DNA of 64,000 bases from Alviniconcha marisindica. Its lineage: Eukaryota; Mollusca; Gastropoda; Provannidae. The DNA lies in the NCBI GenBank assembly GCA_018857735.1, contig JABMCL010002580.1, positions 327,501-391,500 on the forward strand, written 5' to 3'. Position numbers and translations under genes: made by a program. Every line of letters starts with the position of its first letter. Within the stretch, counting starts at the first letter, position 1. Below are positions 52,185 to 63,149 of this stretch, piece after piece. The notes below the pieces were generated by a model. The model worked only from the letters and a program-made list of their open reading frames with translations. It did not search any database and was not told where the DNA came from.

Positions 52185-53017
52185 TTCTTACAATTTCAAA
52201 TTCAGCAGGTGACAACCTCATACATGAAGGCTAATATGTAGCTAGATGATCTTTGGTGCGGTGAAACACTCAAGCAGAATGGAACTTGACTTTTCAAGAA
52301 CTTTTGGGAAGTGTTTCAGGAAAAACGTTGCAAAAATGGTCCCTGCAAATGTGTCAATCCAGATGTTTAATTCGCATAATCAAAACCGAAAGTACAACTA
52401 CAAGTTTCTTCTTCGGAAAAATCTAAATCCAAATACATAAAGGTTTAAAAGAACTCAGTTTATTAGGACAAAACACAACATTTTGCTTTGTCCTGTAAAC
52501 TGCGTTTTTTTAAAAACCTTTTATGTGTTTGGGTCTTGTTTTAGAACGCTAGCAGTAACATTCTTGTTTCCGATTTTAGGAAAAATTCAGAGGACCAAAA
52601 ATAAAAAACTCTCCCATCTCTCGCGACAATAAAATTGGTAAATAGTTTCACAAAGACTTAGGAAATTATCTAGTGCTGCGTTTTTTGCTGTTTTAGTATT
52701 TTCCACAAAATATTCCCCTTCTATGTTAAATATTTTGTGTTGAACAAATGTCGTAAAAGCTACCAACTTTGACTTCCAGCAAACATCCGGCGGGAACTTC
52801 AAAGTAGATTTTTGTCTAAATAACTTTTCCAAATAATTGCATCGCTCCGTAAATGTAAGCTGCTAGGCTGCTTTGGAGTTGAGAGCTTACAAACATTTAT
52901 ACTATGTAAAGTGCTCAGTGAATGGATTTCTACATGTCTGACAAGCAGCTTACATCATAAACGCAGTGAGCAAGAAGTCTTCGATTGAGTCAGTGTGGTT
53001 CACCGACAAAGACGACG
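52185..53017. promoter_or_regulatory. Shared 5' region between divergent kinase and TRIP13 genes
   Basis: 833 bp separate the two divergent start codons. The interval must hold both 5' UTRs and, unless distal first exons exist, both promoters. I see no clear TATA box placed for either gene. Part of it (about 52515-52580) resembles a segment at 35225-35285, so some of it is dispersed repeat. Confidence 0.6.
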
Positions 53018-53109
53018 ATGATGATGAACGGCGTCTCTGAGCTTGAACAGGATTTGCCGTGCTCTGAAACAGCAGTATATCATGTGGACGTGCTTAAGAA
53101 ACCTCTCAG
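53018..53109 (+). CDS. TRIP13: TRIP13 exon 1
   Basis: ATG ATG ATG AAC GGC begins the frame, and the donor is CTCAG|gtaata (phase 2). The short divergent N-terminus ([20 protein letters not shown]) has the position and length of the TRIP13 N-terminus. Confidence 0.8.
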
Positions 53110-54038
53110 GTAATAAGCGAGTATATCGTTTTTCATCAAATAACTTTCAACTACCTTTTAAATACACATCACTGCAGGACTTGCAACGCTCTGACAGACT
53201 CACAGAGCCCAGTCCTTGACAGGAACTGAGGAAGAAGAAAAGTACTGCTACTATTTGAAGTATTTGTATTATAAATCCAGGGATTTAAAAAAGAAATTCT
53301 TAATATTATTATTTCGTATCGTTTTCGTCTTTATTGCACTGATTTGACTAGATAAAATAATGGTTAAAACTTAAATCCAAGGAGACGGTCGGAAATTCCA
53401 GGACCGTTTTAAAAGTTATTTTGGGTCACAGATATCATCACAATCATTAAATGAGGTCCATAGATCTACCTATTACAGCCAAAATCTGAAACAAAAGGTG
53501 AGTTTTATCATATATTTTTGTTGGTTGTTTCGAATCAACGTCACAGATTGCAAATGGCAAACGAAGCTGACAAAGACAAAGTGCTGCTACTGTGCTAGGT
53601 AAGCGGCCTTGTTAACAAGCTATGGCAATTAAAAACCATGGAAAATTTATGGAAAAAATGCAATCTGAGAATGTTGAGCCATGAGTACGAACTACTAATG
53701 TACTATTGCCTTGCCAACTTCAGCGCTAAGGAAACATTCACATTGTTACTGGGAAACTAGGTCAAACATCAAAGGGCAACATGATGCGCTAACTCACCTT
53801 TTGTTGCAGATTTTGGCTGTAAAGTGTAATCAGTAGATATGGACCTCATTTAATGATTGTGATGATATTTATGACCTAAAATAACTTTTAAAACAGTCCA
53901 GGAATTTTCGACCATCTCCTTGGATTTTAACAAAATAATTTATTGTGATAATCATTGACTTGTGATTGTTACCAGAATGGGGGTGGAGAGAGTGGTGAGT
54001 AGTGCCTGTGCCTCTGGTACAGTGTTAGCATTACTGTG

Positions 54039-54088
<50 letters not shown>

Positions 54089-54458
54089 TTTGATAAGTAC
54101 TACTGTTAACTGTAATAATTAATATATTATTATATAGGATCCCATTCTGGTCTTCACAAAGTGAAACATATTGTTGCTTCCACTGCTGAAAGTGAAACTG
54201 AATAAAGTTCTCTGAGAGAACACAAGCAACTGGTAATAATGTTGAATATGATTATGAAACCAGGGAAACTGGATTTCATTTTCACCTCTTGCTTTTAGAC
54301 AGAATCAGATCTGTCTTGACCCCATGCCCCACCCCTAATATTTAGGGGGGGGGGGGGGGGGGATAACACTAAATACAACAAAGGTGTGAAAGTTCTGTTA
54401 ATAGTGTTATCAGAAACTTGCTTTTAATGCTACTCATCTTTCAAATGCTCATAAACAG

Positions 54459-54529
<71 letters not shown>

Positions 54530-54553
54530 CACATACATGTATGATGTAATGAT

Positions 54554-54593
<40 letters not shown>

Positions 54594-56318
54594 CAATAAG
54601 AATCAAGTCTAACAGAATTGAGTGGTATTAGATGTTTACAGTTAATACAGATGCACAGAGCTGACGTAAAGTGGTAAACACACAGCACCCTGAAGCTGCT
54701 ATGTAAAGATTTTACTGCAACAAAGGCAAGCTGAACTAAGATGTGAACCCCTGCCAATTAGCCTAGTACTACTAGTACTTAGTAATAGTACACATTGGCT
54801 TGTGAAAAAAATTGAAACCTTTGTTACTGTGTTAGAATATAATAGAAACAAAATACATGCTAAAATATTATTACTAAATACTAATATTACTATTATTAGT
54901 AATAATATTACAACTTATAAAATGTACAAGAATAATTTTGATAGGTCAAGACTGACTGATTGATGATCGCTTTAGTTTTGTATAGAGCGATTCGTCACTC
55001 CTGAGCAGACTTACTGCACTTTTGTTGCATGCGATTCTAAATGAGTGACTGTAGTCTTTAAAAGTTTTATAGCGCATTCTGAATAATCTACTGAAGTGGT
55101 AATGGTATACATACAGCATTGTTTGGTTGTTACATGGCTGGTGCCACATGAAACTGCTGCAATCAACTTATCAAGGCACATTCTGTGTACACCATACAGC
55201 CATGCACCATCCCTTCAAGCAAAGTCACATGTAAGGTGGTGCAGCATGAATGTTTAGCTGTAACCTGCACTTTTGGCAGAATGACAGAAATATTTTAGTA
55301 AGTTTTACTTGCTACTGCGAATATGATAACATTAACAGGGAGGGTGAAACTAATACTGAAATTTATAAGAGTCAGCACAGAAAGTTGACCCTGGAGAAAA
55401 AATTCTCCCACCCCTCCTGCCAGGACTCGAACTCACAACCTTAGGCTTTTCATCATGAATGGTGCTCTAACCACTGAGTTATCCCTGCTCCACAGGTTCC
55501 GTATAAAATAAGAGGCAAAACCTGGTTCATATTCAAATGATACCCATAGCAACATTGTTTTCTTTAGTTTTTATGGCAGGGGTCTTCGTGGAATGACCCT
55601 ATCATGTAGTAGAAAATGCACGTTAGACACTAGAGCTAGAATCACCAGCAGGAGTATCACATCAGTGGTTGAATACCACCTGATTCAATTTCTGCTTTTT
55701 CCCTCTTTCAGTGTTCTTGGTGATTCCATCATTAAGGAACGGGTGACCCAGCTGATCCACAAGCACAAGTGTGTCTATGGAGACTTCACACTTACAGAGT
55801 TTGATGACCATGTCCTCGCTGATAATGTTGTGTCTGTGTCACTGTCTGATTCTGAGCATCTTATCCTTGACAGGAAGGTAATCCTACTAATATTATAATA
55901 CTGTATTTGTATAATGATTAATGTGTTCTTTTTTGTTTATCTAAGTATTTATGTGTTCCATGTTTTTCTTTATGGTAATAACTTAAGTTGTAAAGCACTT
56001 CAGAGTGTTTTGACTCCTTGAGTGACAGTGATTTGTTATTATTGTTATGTTAATACTGTTAGTGTTACATGACAAATTATCACAATCTCTCACACTCTCA
56101 GGGGTGTTACTGTTAGAGCAAAGAAACATGATATTTTTTCAGTCATTCATCATCCCACCCTCCTTTTCTACCTCCTGCCTCATAATGCGTGTTATGATGC
56201 ATTATTATTACTAAAGTAATATTCCAGGGTTCATAATTACTACTATTTTACCAGTTAAGATCAGCAAATACCAAATCAGCAATCAGTCATGCATACTGGT
56301 TGTTATTTTGCTTGACCA

Positions 56319-56394
<76 letters not shown>

Positions 56395-57880
56395 AGCTCA
56401 GCACGGAGAGAGGGAGAGAGCTTGGTGTGTGTGTATTTGTGTATGTTAGACAGGGAAAGGAACAAGATGTTTGCTAGTAGAGCTCAAATAGTAGTATAGA
56501 TCTATAAATGGCTGTATACCTGACCAGTTATACTTATAGTGATTGCCTCACCGGTTTCTGTGAACCATCGCCCTGATATAACCGTACTGGTTGACTGGGC
56601 GTAAAACACCAACTTACTTACTTCTGTGAACCACGTTCACCACCTTGTACTGTTTAAAAAATGCCTAGAGCGATCACACACACTTCCAGCACTGTCAGAT
56701 TGTGACATGCACTGATGGTGTGGCAGGGCGTGGACTTGAGCCAGTCTCGGGTGGAACTGCATGTCTACACGCTGAACGAAGATGAAGCTGGCACAGAGGA
56801 GATGGATGATGAGCAAGTGTCGATGGCCACGCAGTGGGTGCTGCCCTCTGCCCACTTTCACGGCCAGTGGGAAAGCCTGGTGTTTGACGAGGCAATCAAG
56901 GAGCGGGTGAGTGGGTCAGCTGTTGTTACTGCTTCCCCGTAAAGACTGAAAATGTCTATGTCTTTTTCATAGCCCACTCATGATGTTCTCCCATTAGTAC
57001 TGGTACTAAGTGGTCGAGATAATAGTAGTACTAGTAGACTGGTACTAGGTAGTGGTTGTCAAGTATTTTGCACAGTTTGAAGTTTCAGTAACTTTGACAC
57101 TAAATTAGATTTACTGTCAAAGTAAATAGACACTACCATGGAGAGAAAGTTGCTTTCAAGGAAATTCATTATAATGAAAGTATTGTTTGTTTGTTTTTAT
57201 TGTGACAGAGTGAATATATATAATATAAAAATATAATATAGCATTTTTGTGTGTAGCTACAGATACAATACAGTAAGCACATCTGTGTAAGTACATGACT
57301 ACAAGGTAAAATTTTGTAGAATGTGGTTTGAGACACCAGCATGATCATGAAATTGCCTTCAGATGCGAGCTGTTTACAAACACGTATTTAAAAAATTAAG
57401 ATAAAGGCACAAAAATGGATAGTTGGAATACATACATGTACATCAGACATCAGTACTTGCCATGGTTGCAGTCTATTTCAGTATTTGTCTTTGGAGCTGT
57501 AGATTCAGTGCATGTACTTAATGTCTGTTTTCTTATTTTTTCTCATTTCCCCCCTTTGTCTTTCAGTTTTAACAGCTAGGCTTCTTTGTGCTATTTTCTG
57601 ACCTTTTGTTATTAAAATTCTGTCATCCCAATGTCAAATTCTGTCATCCCAACATCTGCTTACAGCTGCTGAATTACGCTACAACAACTTTGCTGTTTTC
57701 TGACAAGCACGTGGACAGTGCCATAATTTCCTGGAACCGTGTCGTACTTTTACATGGTGAGGACTGTCTAATGCTGACATAAAAGGTTTTTGTTTATGTG
57801 TGTGTGCACAACTGCTTCAACCTGAGTGTGTGTATGCAAGCATGCTTTGTGTGTGTATTCAGTCATGCATCATATCTGTC

Positions 57881-57937
<57 letters not shown>

Positions 57938-57969
57938 CTGCATCATTTGTGTGTGTATGTTCATGCATG

Positions 57970-58028
<59 letters not shown>

Positions 58029-61000
58029 TATTTTGACCATGTGTGTCATTGACTGTGAGAACATAAGTGAAATGCCTCTGCATTTTGCAGCATGCATTGG
58101 CATTCTTATTTTTGTACTGTATGTGATTGTGTTAACTCAGGGAGTGTGTCTGCCAGGGTTCGCATTAACCAGTAATTTCCAGTATTTTACTGGTAAAGAT
58201 CAGCATATACCCCAAATCAGCAACTGGTCAGATGTACTGGCTGTTATTTTGCTTGACCAGTTTTTTTCTCCAAAACAACAACATGCAGTACAGACGAGAT
58301 AGAGTGAGTACATATTTTCTACATTCTTAATAATAATAAAAGTATTTGTCTCCATAGAGACTATTCTAAGCACATACACATGCATGCATGCGCACATGTG
58401 TACACACACACACAGCGCAGACACACACATACAGAGTAACACACGTGCATGCACACACACACACACACACAGAGTAACACACATACACACAGACATGCAT
58501 GCATGCACAGACACACACATCACTAAACTTGAAGTGTCCACTACGCTGGCCTGTCCACATATCACTTTATCAGTTCATTCCGTACTATGCCAGTACATGC
58601 GCACACACACAGATACACACGCACACATGCACACCCCCTCCACCCCTCCCTTTACAGTAAGGCAGGAAATCAAAGGGTTAGACTGAAACCGCTTGACTGC
58701 CTGCAGGTCCGCCCGGCACGGGGAAGACGACACTGTGCCGAGCTCTGTCTCACAAACTGTGTATACGCCTCTCCCACCGCTTCAACTGTGGGCAGCTTGT
58801 GGAGATCAACAGTCACAGTCTTTTCTCCAAATGGTTCTCAGAGGTTTGAACGCATGTGTTTTCTTCACTGGGTTCTTTGGTTCTCAGAGATTTCAACAAA
58901 TATATTTTCCTCACTTTTTTAAAACTTTTTTTTGGGGGGGGGGGGGTCCTCAGAGATTTGTCTTTTAGGGAGTGGTCTTTGAAGAGGTTGTTTACATGTA
59001 TGGAAATGTAAGCTGTTTTCTAAATTTGATCTTAAAAAGCAAGTATTTTTTTCTTTCATTACGATAGTTATTTGCTGCTGGTGTTCTGCAGTAGTTCTTA
59101 GCGTAAAGTCCCCTCCCAGAACGTTGTCACAGGCACAACTCTTTCAAGTTTTCAACGTTTTGAGTATGTCTTCCGTTTGGGATATAAATTATAATATCTG
59201 ATGTAAAATACTAAACTGAGGTTTTAAAATATTGGAGTGGAAGGATACACACAGGTCTGTTCACACCATCACCACTACCAAAAGTCAAAGTAAGACAGAA
59301 GGAAACATTGATGATGATTGTGTATTTACTCATGTATAAAAATAAAATCACATATGCAAATTAAAGATCCTGTAGTCCCTGTCAGAGTTTGGTAGTTATG
59401 AAAATGTTGAAATAACCCAGCATGCACTAAAAATGTGTGAAGTGTAGTGAATCTGCCTGAGAAAGGAGAATACTGCTCTTAAAAAGTAAACGATAATAAT
59501 TTCAGAGTGGGTTGGAGGAATGGCAGTGTTAGCCATTTCATCACCTTCAAAATACCCAGATCAGGTTTCTGCCACGCAGGGCACTGTGGTGATGAAAAAT
59601 CCTCTGGGTGCATGTGTTTCAGGGTGGGGTGGATGGGTGGTAATGTTAGTCATTCCATCACCTTCCAAATACACAGATCAGGTTTCTACCGCACAGGGTA
59701 CTGTGTTGATGAAAAATCCTCTGGGTGTATGTATTTCAGAGTGGGGTGGAGAGGTGGTAGCATTAGCCATTTCATCGCTTTCCAAATACACAGTTTCTAC
59801 CACACAGGGTACTGTGGTTATAAAAAATCCTCAGGGTGTATGTATTTCAGAGTGGAGTGGAGGGATGGTAGTGTTAGCCATTTTATCACCTTCAAAATGC
59901 ACAGATCAGGTTTCTACCACGCAGGGCACTGTGGTGATGAAACATCCTCTAGGTGCATGTGTTTCGTGGAGGGGTGGTAGTGTTAGCCATTCCATTGCCT
60001 TCCAAATACACAGTTTCTACCACGCAGGGCACTGTGGTGACGAAACATCCTCTGGGTGCATGTGTTTCAGGGTGGGGTAGAGTGGTGTTAGTGTTAGCCA
60101 TTGCATTGCCTTCCAAATATACAGTTCTACCACGCAGGGCACTGTGGTGATGAAAAATCCTCTGGGTGCCTGTGTTTCAGAGTGGCAAGCTGGTGACGAA
60201 GATGTTCCAGCGACTTCATGACTACATGGTGGACCCAGAGCTGTTGGTCTGCGTGCTTATCGACGAGGTAGCCTTCACGTCACCATCACAAGCCTCTGCC
60301 CACACTCATCCTGCGTCAGATTATGTACAATGCAATAAATAAGCAGCAGCAGCAAAGTACAGCAGTCACCATTTAAGGGCATGCTGGATAAAATAGCTAC
60401 AGGCTTCAAATTGCAGCACACCTTTCTTTCACTGCTTTTGCTCTTCCAGTTTCAGTCTCTTTGGCAGCACCTGGTCGAACAGCATGCATCACATTTGTTC
60501 AGCGGCATGTTTAGTTGACATGGTCAGGGACAGCAGTTTCAATACAGATTAGTTGCTAGTCAAGTCATTACTGAATTTGTGGGTCATCGTGGAAGAAATG
60601 CACCGTCTATCACCTGGAGGATATGTGTAGAAAGGGGAGACACTTGATGATCTTCCTTAAAAGTGTTGTCATCAATAAGACCAATGCTGGAACCGTTTTA
60701 AAGGCAATGTTGGGGAAACCTCTGAGACAGAAGGGAGTGCATGTATATAGACAGAGAGTATGTAGATACTCTCTGTGCACCAGCCATGCCAGTGCTATAA
60801 GTACACCACTTCAGTGAATATTAAAAAAACTCACTATAAAAAGCTAGTCACTCATGTAAAATCACACACTGGCGCAGTGAGTCTGCTCGAGAGCAGAGAA
60901 TAGTGCAATATAAAAGTGATTAACGACAACAACTGTGGAAGAATTTGCTCTGTCATTCCCAGATTTTTTTAACAGGTCACAATCATTATAAAAACAACAA

Positions 61001-63149
61001 CCCAGTGTGGCGTTTCTTGTACCGTGCAATTATAACAGCTACCAGAATCAGTAGGGTGCTACACTGGACCCTGGTATATATATATATATATGTGTGTTTG
61101 TTACCCAGCATTTTGTGTTTTGATGGATTATTGCTACTTCCGTATAAACGAATCACCTTTGCTGTGAACTAGACCCTGCAGAGCATTGCAGTTTTACTGG
61201 TCAGTGTTAAGCACAAGTCTTGTGCTGTCTTCAATAAATCCCCAGTCAGGAGTGCACTGGAATACTTGATCCAAAGATGTATTTGAGAGTTTCTGTTGCA
61301 GGTGGAAAGCTTGACAGCGGCTCGCAAGAGCTGTTTGAATGGTAACGAGCCGTCTGATGCTATCAGGGTTGTCAACGCTGTGCTCACGCAGATAGATCAG
61401 CTCAAAAAGTGAGTTGGCATTTTTGAAAAGGGAATGTGTGGTTTACCCACAGCTGCTCATCCTCTCAAACTTATTAACCCTTTCATTGCTCAAGTCGCCA
61501 AGTGGCAACTTGTAGCAAGAATGTCAATGTCACCAAGCAGCGACTTGTAGTGAGAACACCAATGTTGCTGATTGGCAAGTTGGGTTAGCAGAGTTACTAA
61601 ACTTCTTGAATCTTTTGTGAATGAAACTACACATGATCCCAAATTTAGTCACATGACAAAACAAGACCAGCTTCCATTTGGCACTGAAATCTCTTTGTCT
61701 TTGACTTTTACAGCATTTTCAATATTTTTCTAACTTGCAAAAATGGTTCACACCTCATCAGTGAGCTGTTCCTCACATGCAACTGTTTGGTACAGTACGG
61801 AGCAAGCAGTGAGCATGATTATGGATGATCAGTCACCAAATGCACTCGCTGCTGACAGAGACAGTGGTTCAGTTTCAGATTTTCTTTGTTAGCTTTATCG
61901 TGAGTGAATGGTAAACAAATTATGCAAAAACACTAAACATGTGCATTCTATCAACTCTGTTAGTCTGTAACATCAAAATCAAACTTTAATCTCAAAATAA
62001 GTCAACCCATTTCGTGCTCCATTCAGTTGTCTTTAAATTGATGTGTGGATGAATAAGATTAGATCAGTGGTTGAGCAGATACAGCAGTTTAAAGTAGGTA
62101 GGTAGTGACCTGCAATGTAGCACAACCAGTTCTGAGCTGCAGTGTGCTTTCGCACCTCTGGTTTCCAGGTGTATACTTTGCATGCACTGCTGGCAATGAA
62201 AGGGTTAAGCACATTGCTTCTGAGGATTCATGAAAGCGTTTTATTTCCATGTTTGAATTTTTGCCAGACGCTTATTGTGGTGTCATGTAACGACCAGATG
62301 GGTTGAAGGATGCATGATTTCTTTGGTGCAGATTCCCAAACTGCCTGATACTGACGACATCCAACATCACCGGAGCAATTGACTTGGCGTTTGTGGATCG
62401 GGCCGACATCAAGCAGTACATTGGGCCCCCCAGTTCCACAGCCATTTACAAGATCTACCTGTCCTGTCTCAATGAACTGATGAGGGTAAGCCAGCAGCTG
62501 TCTAGCAGTGCACCGTTAGTCATGGAACCCAACAGCTTTTTGCAGCCATCTCCCGTTGCAGGTACACCAGGAGTAGATAACGAAAGTAAAGAGCTAAACA
62601 CTGAGAGTGATGCCAGTCAGCATGTTACCTACATATTCACAAGCAGAGAGGGCTTTGCACTGAGCTCTAAACCCCGCCTTTTTTCTCCCAGGTTTTTGAT
62701 CTGACCACCAGGTGGTGCATGCTGTTGACGGGTATGAATTAACTTTATCATCAAGCCACTTTTCCCGTAGAAAGTCTGGAGATAACTAACCTTCAGTGGG
62801 CTCGTATAATGCTGGTCATATTGTACTGATAGATATTGTGTTGACAGGCCTGAGTGATCTTTCTAACCCGGCAGGTTTGGGTATGGAGATATCTGAAGGT
62901 GATGAGAGACGTCACGGTGTTACACATGCGTTGTGTTGACAGGCCTGGGTGATCTTTCTAACCCAGCAGTTTTGGGTTTGAAGAGAGGTGTCACAGTGCC
63001 GCGTGACCTGCAGTGATTTCGTTTCTGGGTTGACAGGTTGGGATTGTCAGTCCTGCTCAGCAGCTGTTGGAGTTGAGAGCGCTGGAGGTCATGAGGTTTG
63101 TGGAGAACAACGCCACTAGACCCAGCCTTCAGCTGAGAGAGATTGCCAT
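53018..63149 (+). CDS. TRIP13: Pachytene checkpoint protein 2 homolog TRIP13/Pch2 (AAA+ ATPase), 3' end outside window
   Basis: Nine exons (53018-53109, 55712-55877, 56727-56906, 57666-57756, 58707-58843, 60181-60267, 61302-61408, 62332-62485, 63037-63149) join in frame to about 376 residues; animal TRIP13 is about 430, so roughly 55 residues lie beyond the window. Visible motifs: FTLTEFDDH in the N-terminal domain, [18 protein letters not shown], Walker A GPPGTGKT (177-184), [18 protein letters not shown], Walker B CVLIDE (246-251), [21 protein letters not shown] (sensor 1) and [10 protein letters not shown]. The family uses ATP to unfold HORMA-domain proteins (MAD2, HORMADs) with the adaptor p31comet, in the spindle checkpoint and meiosis. 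Three consecutive ATGs (53018, 53021, 53024) could start translation. Key catalytic residues are intact. Confidence 0.95.
53354..53942. mobile_element. Long inverted-repeat element (MITE-like) in TRIP13 intron 1
   Basis: Arms of about 150 bp (53354-53502 and 53793-53942) are reverse complements with some mismatches: left atccaaggagacggtcgg.. to acaaaaggtgag, right ctcaccttttgttgc.. to tctccttggatt. About 290 bp of unrecognised sequence separates them. No clear target-site duplication and no transposase frame were seen. Confidence 0.8.
54041..54087. repeat. (TG)n microsatellite
   Basis: TG units in TRIP13 intron 1. Confidence 0.95.
54463..54591. repeat. Two (CA)n microsatellites
   Basis: CA units at 54463-54525 and 54555-54591 around tgtacacatacatgtatgatg. 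Confidence 0.95.
54951..55492 (-). mobile_element. Long tRNA-derived SINE, reverse copy
   Basis: Matches 26464-26940 on the opposite strand. The tRNA-like head (GGATAACTCAGTGGTTAGAG on the minus strand, B box GTTCGAGTCC) is at 55425-55487, and the tail gattgatgatcgctt is at 54957. It is diverged, with extra sequence. Confidence 0.85.
55712..55877 (+). CDS. TRIP13: TRIP13 exon 2
   Basis: Acceptor ctctttcag and donor GGAAG|gtaatc. It encodes the N-terminal domain segment [20 protein letters not shown]. Confidence 0.93.
56323..56396. repeat. (TA)n microsatellite
   Basis: About 36 TA units with one TG near 56379. Confidence 0.97.
56558..56637 (-). mobile_element. Tail-only SINE insertion with target-site duplication
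   Basis: TTCTGTGAACCA occurs on both sides of about 55 bp (tcgccctgatataaccgtac.. to ..caccaacttacttac). The E2 copy at 29383-29830 has a single tttccgtgaacca here, an empty site. Confidence 0.88.
56727..56906 (+). CDS. TRIP13: TRIP13 exon 3
   Basis: Acceptor tgtggcag and donor AGCGG|gtgagt, phase 0, 60 codons. It contains LNEDEAG and [18 protein letters not shown]. Confidence 0.95.
57666..57756 (+). CDS. TRIP13: TRIP13 exon 4
   Basis: Acceptor cttacag and donor CATG|gtgagg. It encodes [18 protein letters not shown] and NRVVLLH, leading into Walker A. Confidence 0.95.
57883..58028. repeat. (TG)n microsatellites
   Basis: TG units at 57883-57933 and 57975-58028, in TRIP13 intron 4. Confidence 0.96.
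58148..58275 (+). repeat. Dispersed element E2, copy 3 (5' part)
   Basis: gccagggttcgcattaacc, ttttactggtaaagatcagc and gctgttattttgcttgacca match E2 copies 1 and 2 up to the point of their microsatellite. Confidence 0.8.
58707..58843 (+). CDS. TRIP13: TRIP13 exon 5 (Walker A)
   Basis: Acceptor gcctgcag; [14 protein letters not shown] is completed across the junction with exon 4. It ends SLFSKWFSE|gtttga in phase 0; the donor is weak at +4 to +6. Confidence 0.95.
59340..59500 (+). repeat. SINE-tail-like repeat next to the exon 6 array
   Basis: gatcctgtagtccctgtcag, aaataacccagcatgcact and gaatctgcctgagaaagg resemble 700-880. It ends directly at the first array unit. Confidence 0.65.
59500..60180 (+). 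repeat. Acceptor-bearing tandem array upstream of TRIP13 exon 6
   Basis: Six units of 106-117 bp, each ending (t/g)gt(g/a)tttcag followed by AGTGG or GGTGG, as at the true exon 6 junction (60180/60181). Acceptor-like AGs end at 59505, 59622, 59739, 59850 and 60070. The unit near 59960 has lost it. Confidence 0.93.
60181..60267 (+). CDS. TRIP13: TRIP13 exon 6 (Walker B)
   Basis: Acceptor gtgtttcag|AGTGGCAAG and donor GACGAG|gtagcc, phase 0. It encodes [10 protein letters not shown] through LVCVLIDE. The acceptor is the last of a series of near-identical copies in the upstream array at 59500-60180. Confidence 0.95.
60778..60930 (+). mobile_element. Long SINE 3' fragment
   Basis: caccagccatgccagtgct.., gtgagtctgctcgagagcag and tataaaagtgatt match the 3' part of 26464-26940. 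TRIP13 intron 6. Confidence 0.85.
61302..61408 (+). CDS. TRIP13: TRIP13 exon 7
   Basis: Acceptor ctgttgcag and donor AAAAA|gtgagt, ending in phase 2. It encodes [20 protein letters not shown] and [11 protein letters not shown]. Confidence 0.95.
61474..62208. mobile_element. Non-autonomous piggyBac-type element in TRIP13 intron 7
   Basis: TTAA at 61474-61477 and 62205-62208 flank 727 bp with perfect 12-bp terminal inverted repeats CCCTTTCATTGC / GCAATGAAAGGG. A plus-strand frame at 61743-61892 contains [14 protein letters not shown] and [10 protein letters not shown], similar in order to the frame inside the element at 18495-19197 (YSTREAVELVLNE, DSGSVDF). No catalytic domain remains. Confidence 0.92.
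62332..62485 (+). CDS. TRIP13: TRIP13 exon 8 (sensor regions)
   Basis: Acceptor tttggtgcag and donor ATGAGG|gtaagc, phase 0. It encodes [16 protein letters not shown] then [15 protein letters not shown]. Confidence 0.95.
62838..63036 (+). repeat. Acceptor-region duplication before TRIP13 exon 9
   Basis: About 95-bp copies begin tgttgacaggcctg at about 62840 and 62933. The true acceptor gggttgacag is at 63027-63036. Confidence 0.75.
63037..63149 (+). CDS. TRIP13: TRIP13 exon 9
   Basis: Acceptor gggttgacag and donor GCCAT|gtgagt, ending in phase 2. It encodes [18 protein letters not shown] in the C-terminal lid. Copies of both its acceptor region (upstream) and its donor region (downstream) are tandemly duplicated. 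Confidence 0.92.

Larger units (their letters stand above)
56225..56690 (+). repeat. Dispersed element E2, copy 2, carrying a SINE tail
   Basis: Homologous to 29383-29830, with a (TA)n tract (56323-56396) in place of (TG)n. At 56569-56625 it carries a 55-bp insertion absent from copy 1. TRIP13 intron 2. Confidence 0.8.

Noticed and set aside
59507..60150. 157- and 186-codon frames with repeated [18 protein letters not shown] units
   Set aside because: They are translations of the exon 6 acceptor array in TRIP13 intron 5; the array is explained by duplicated intron and exon-edge sequence.
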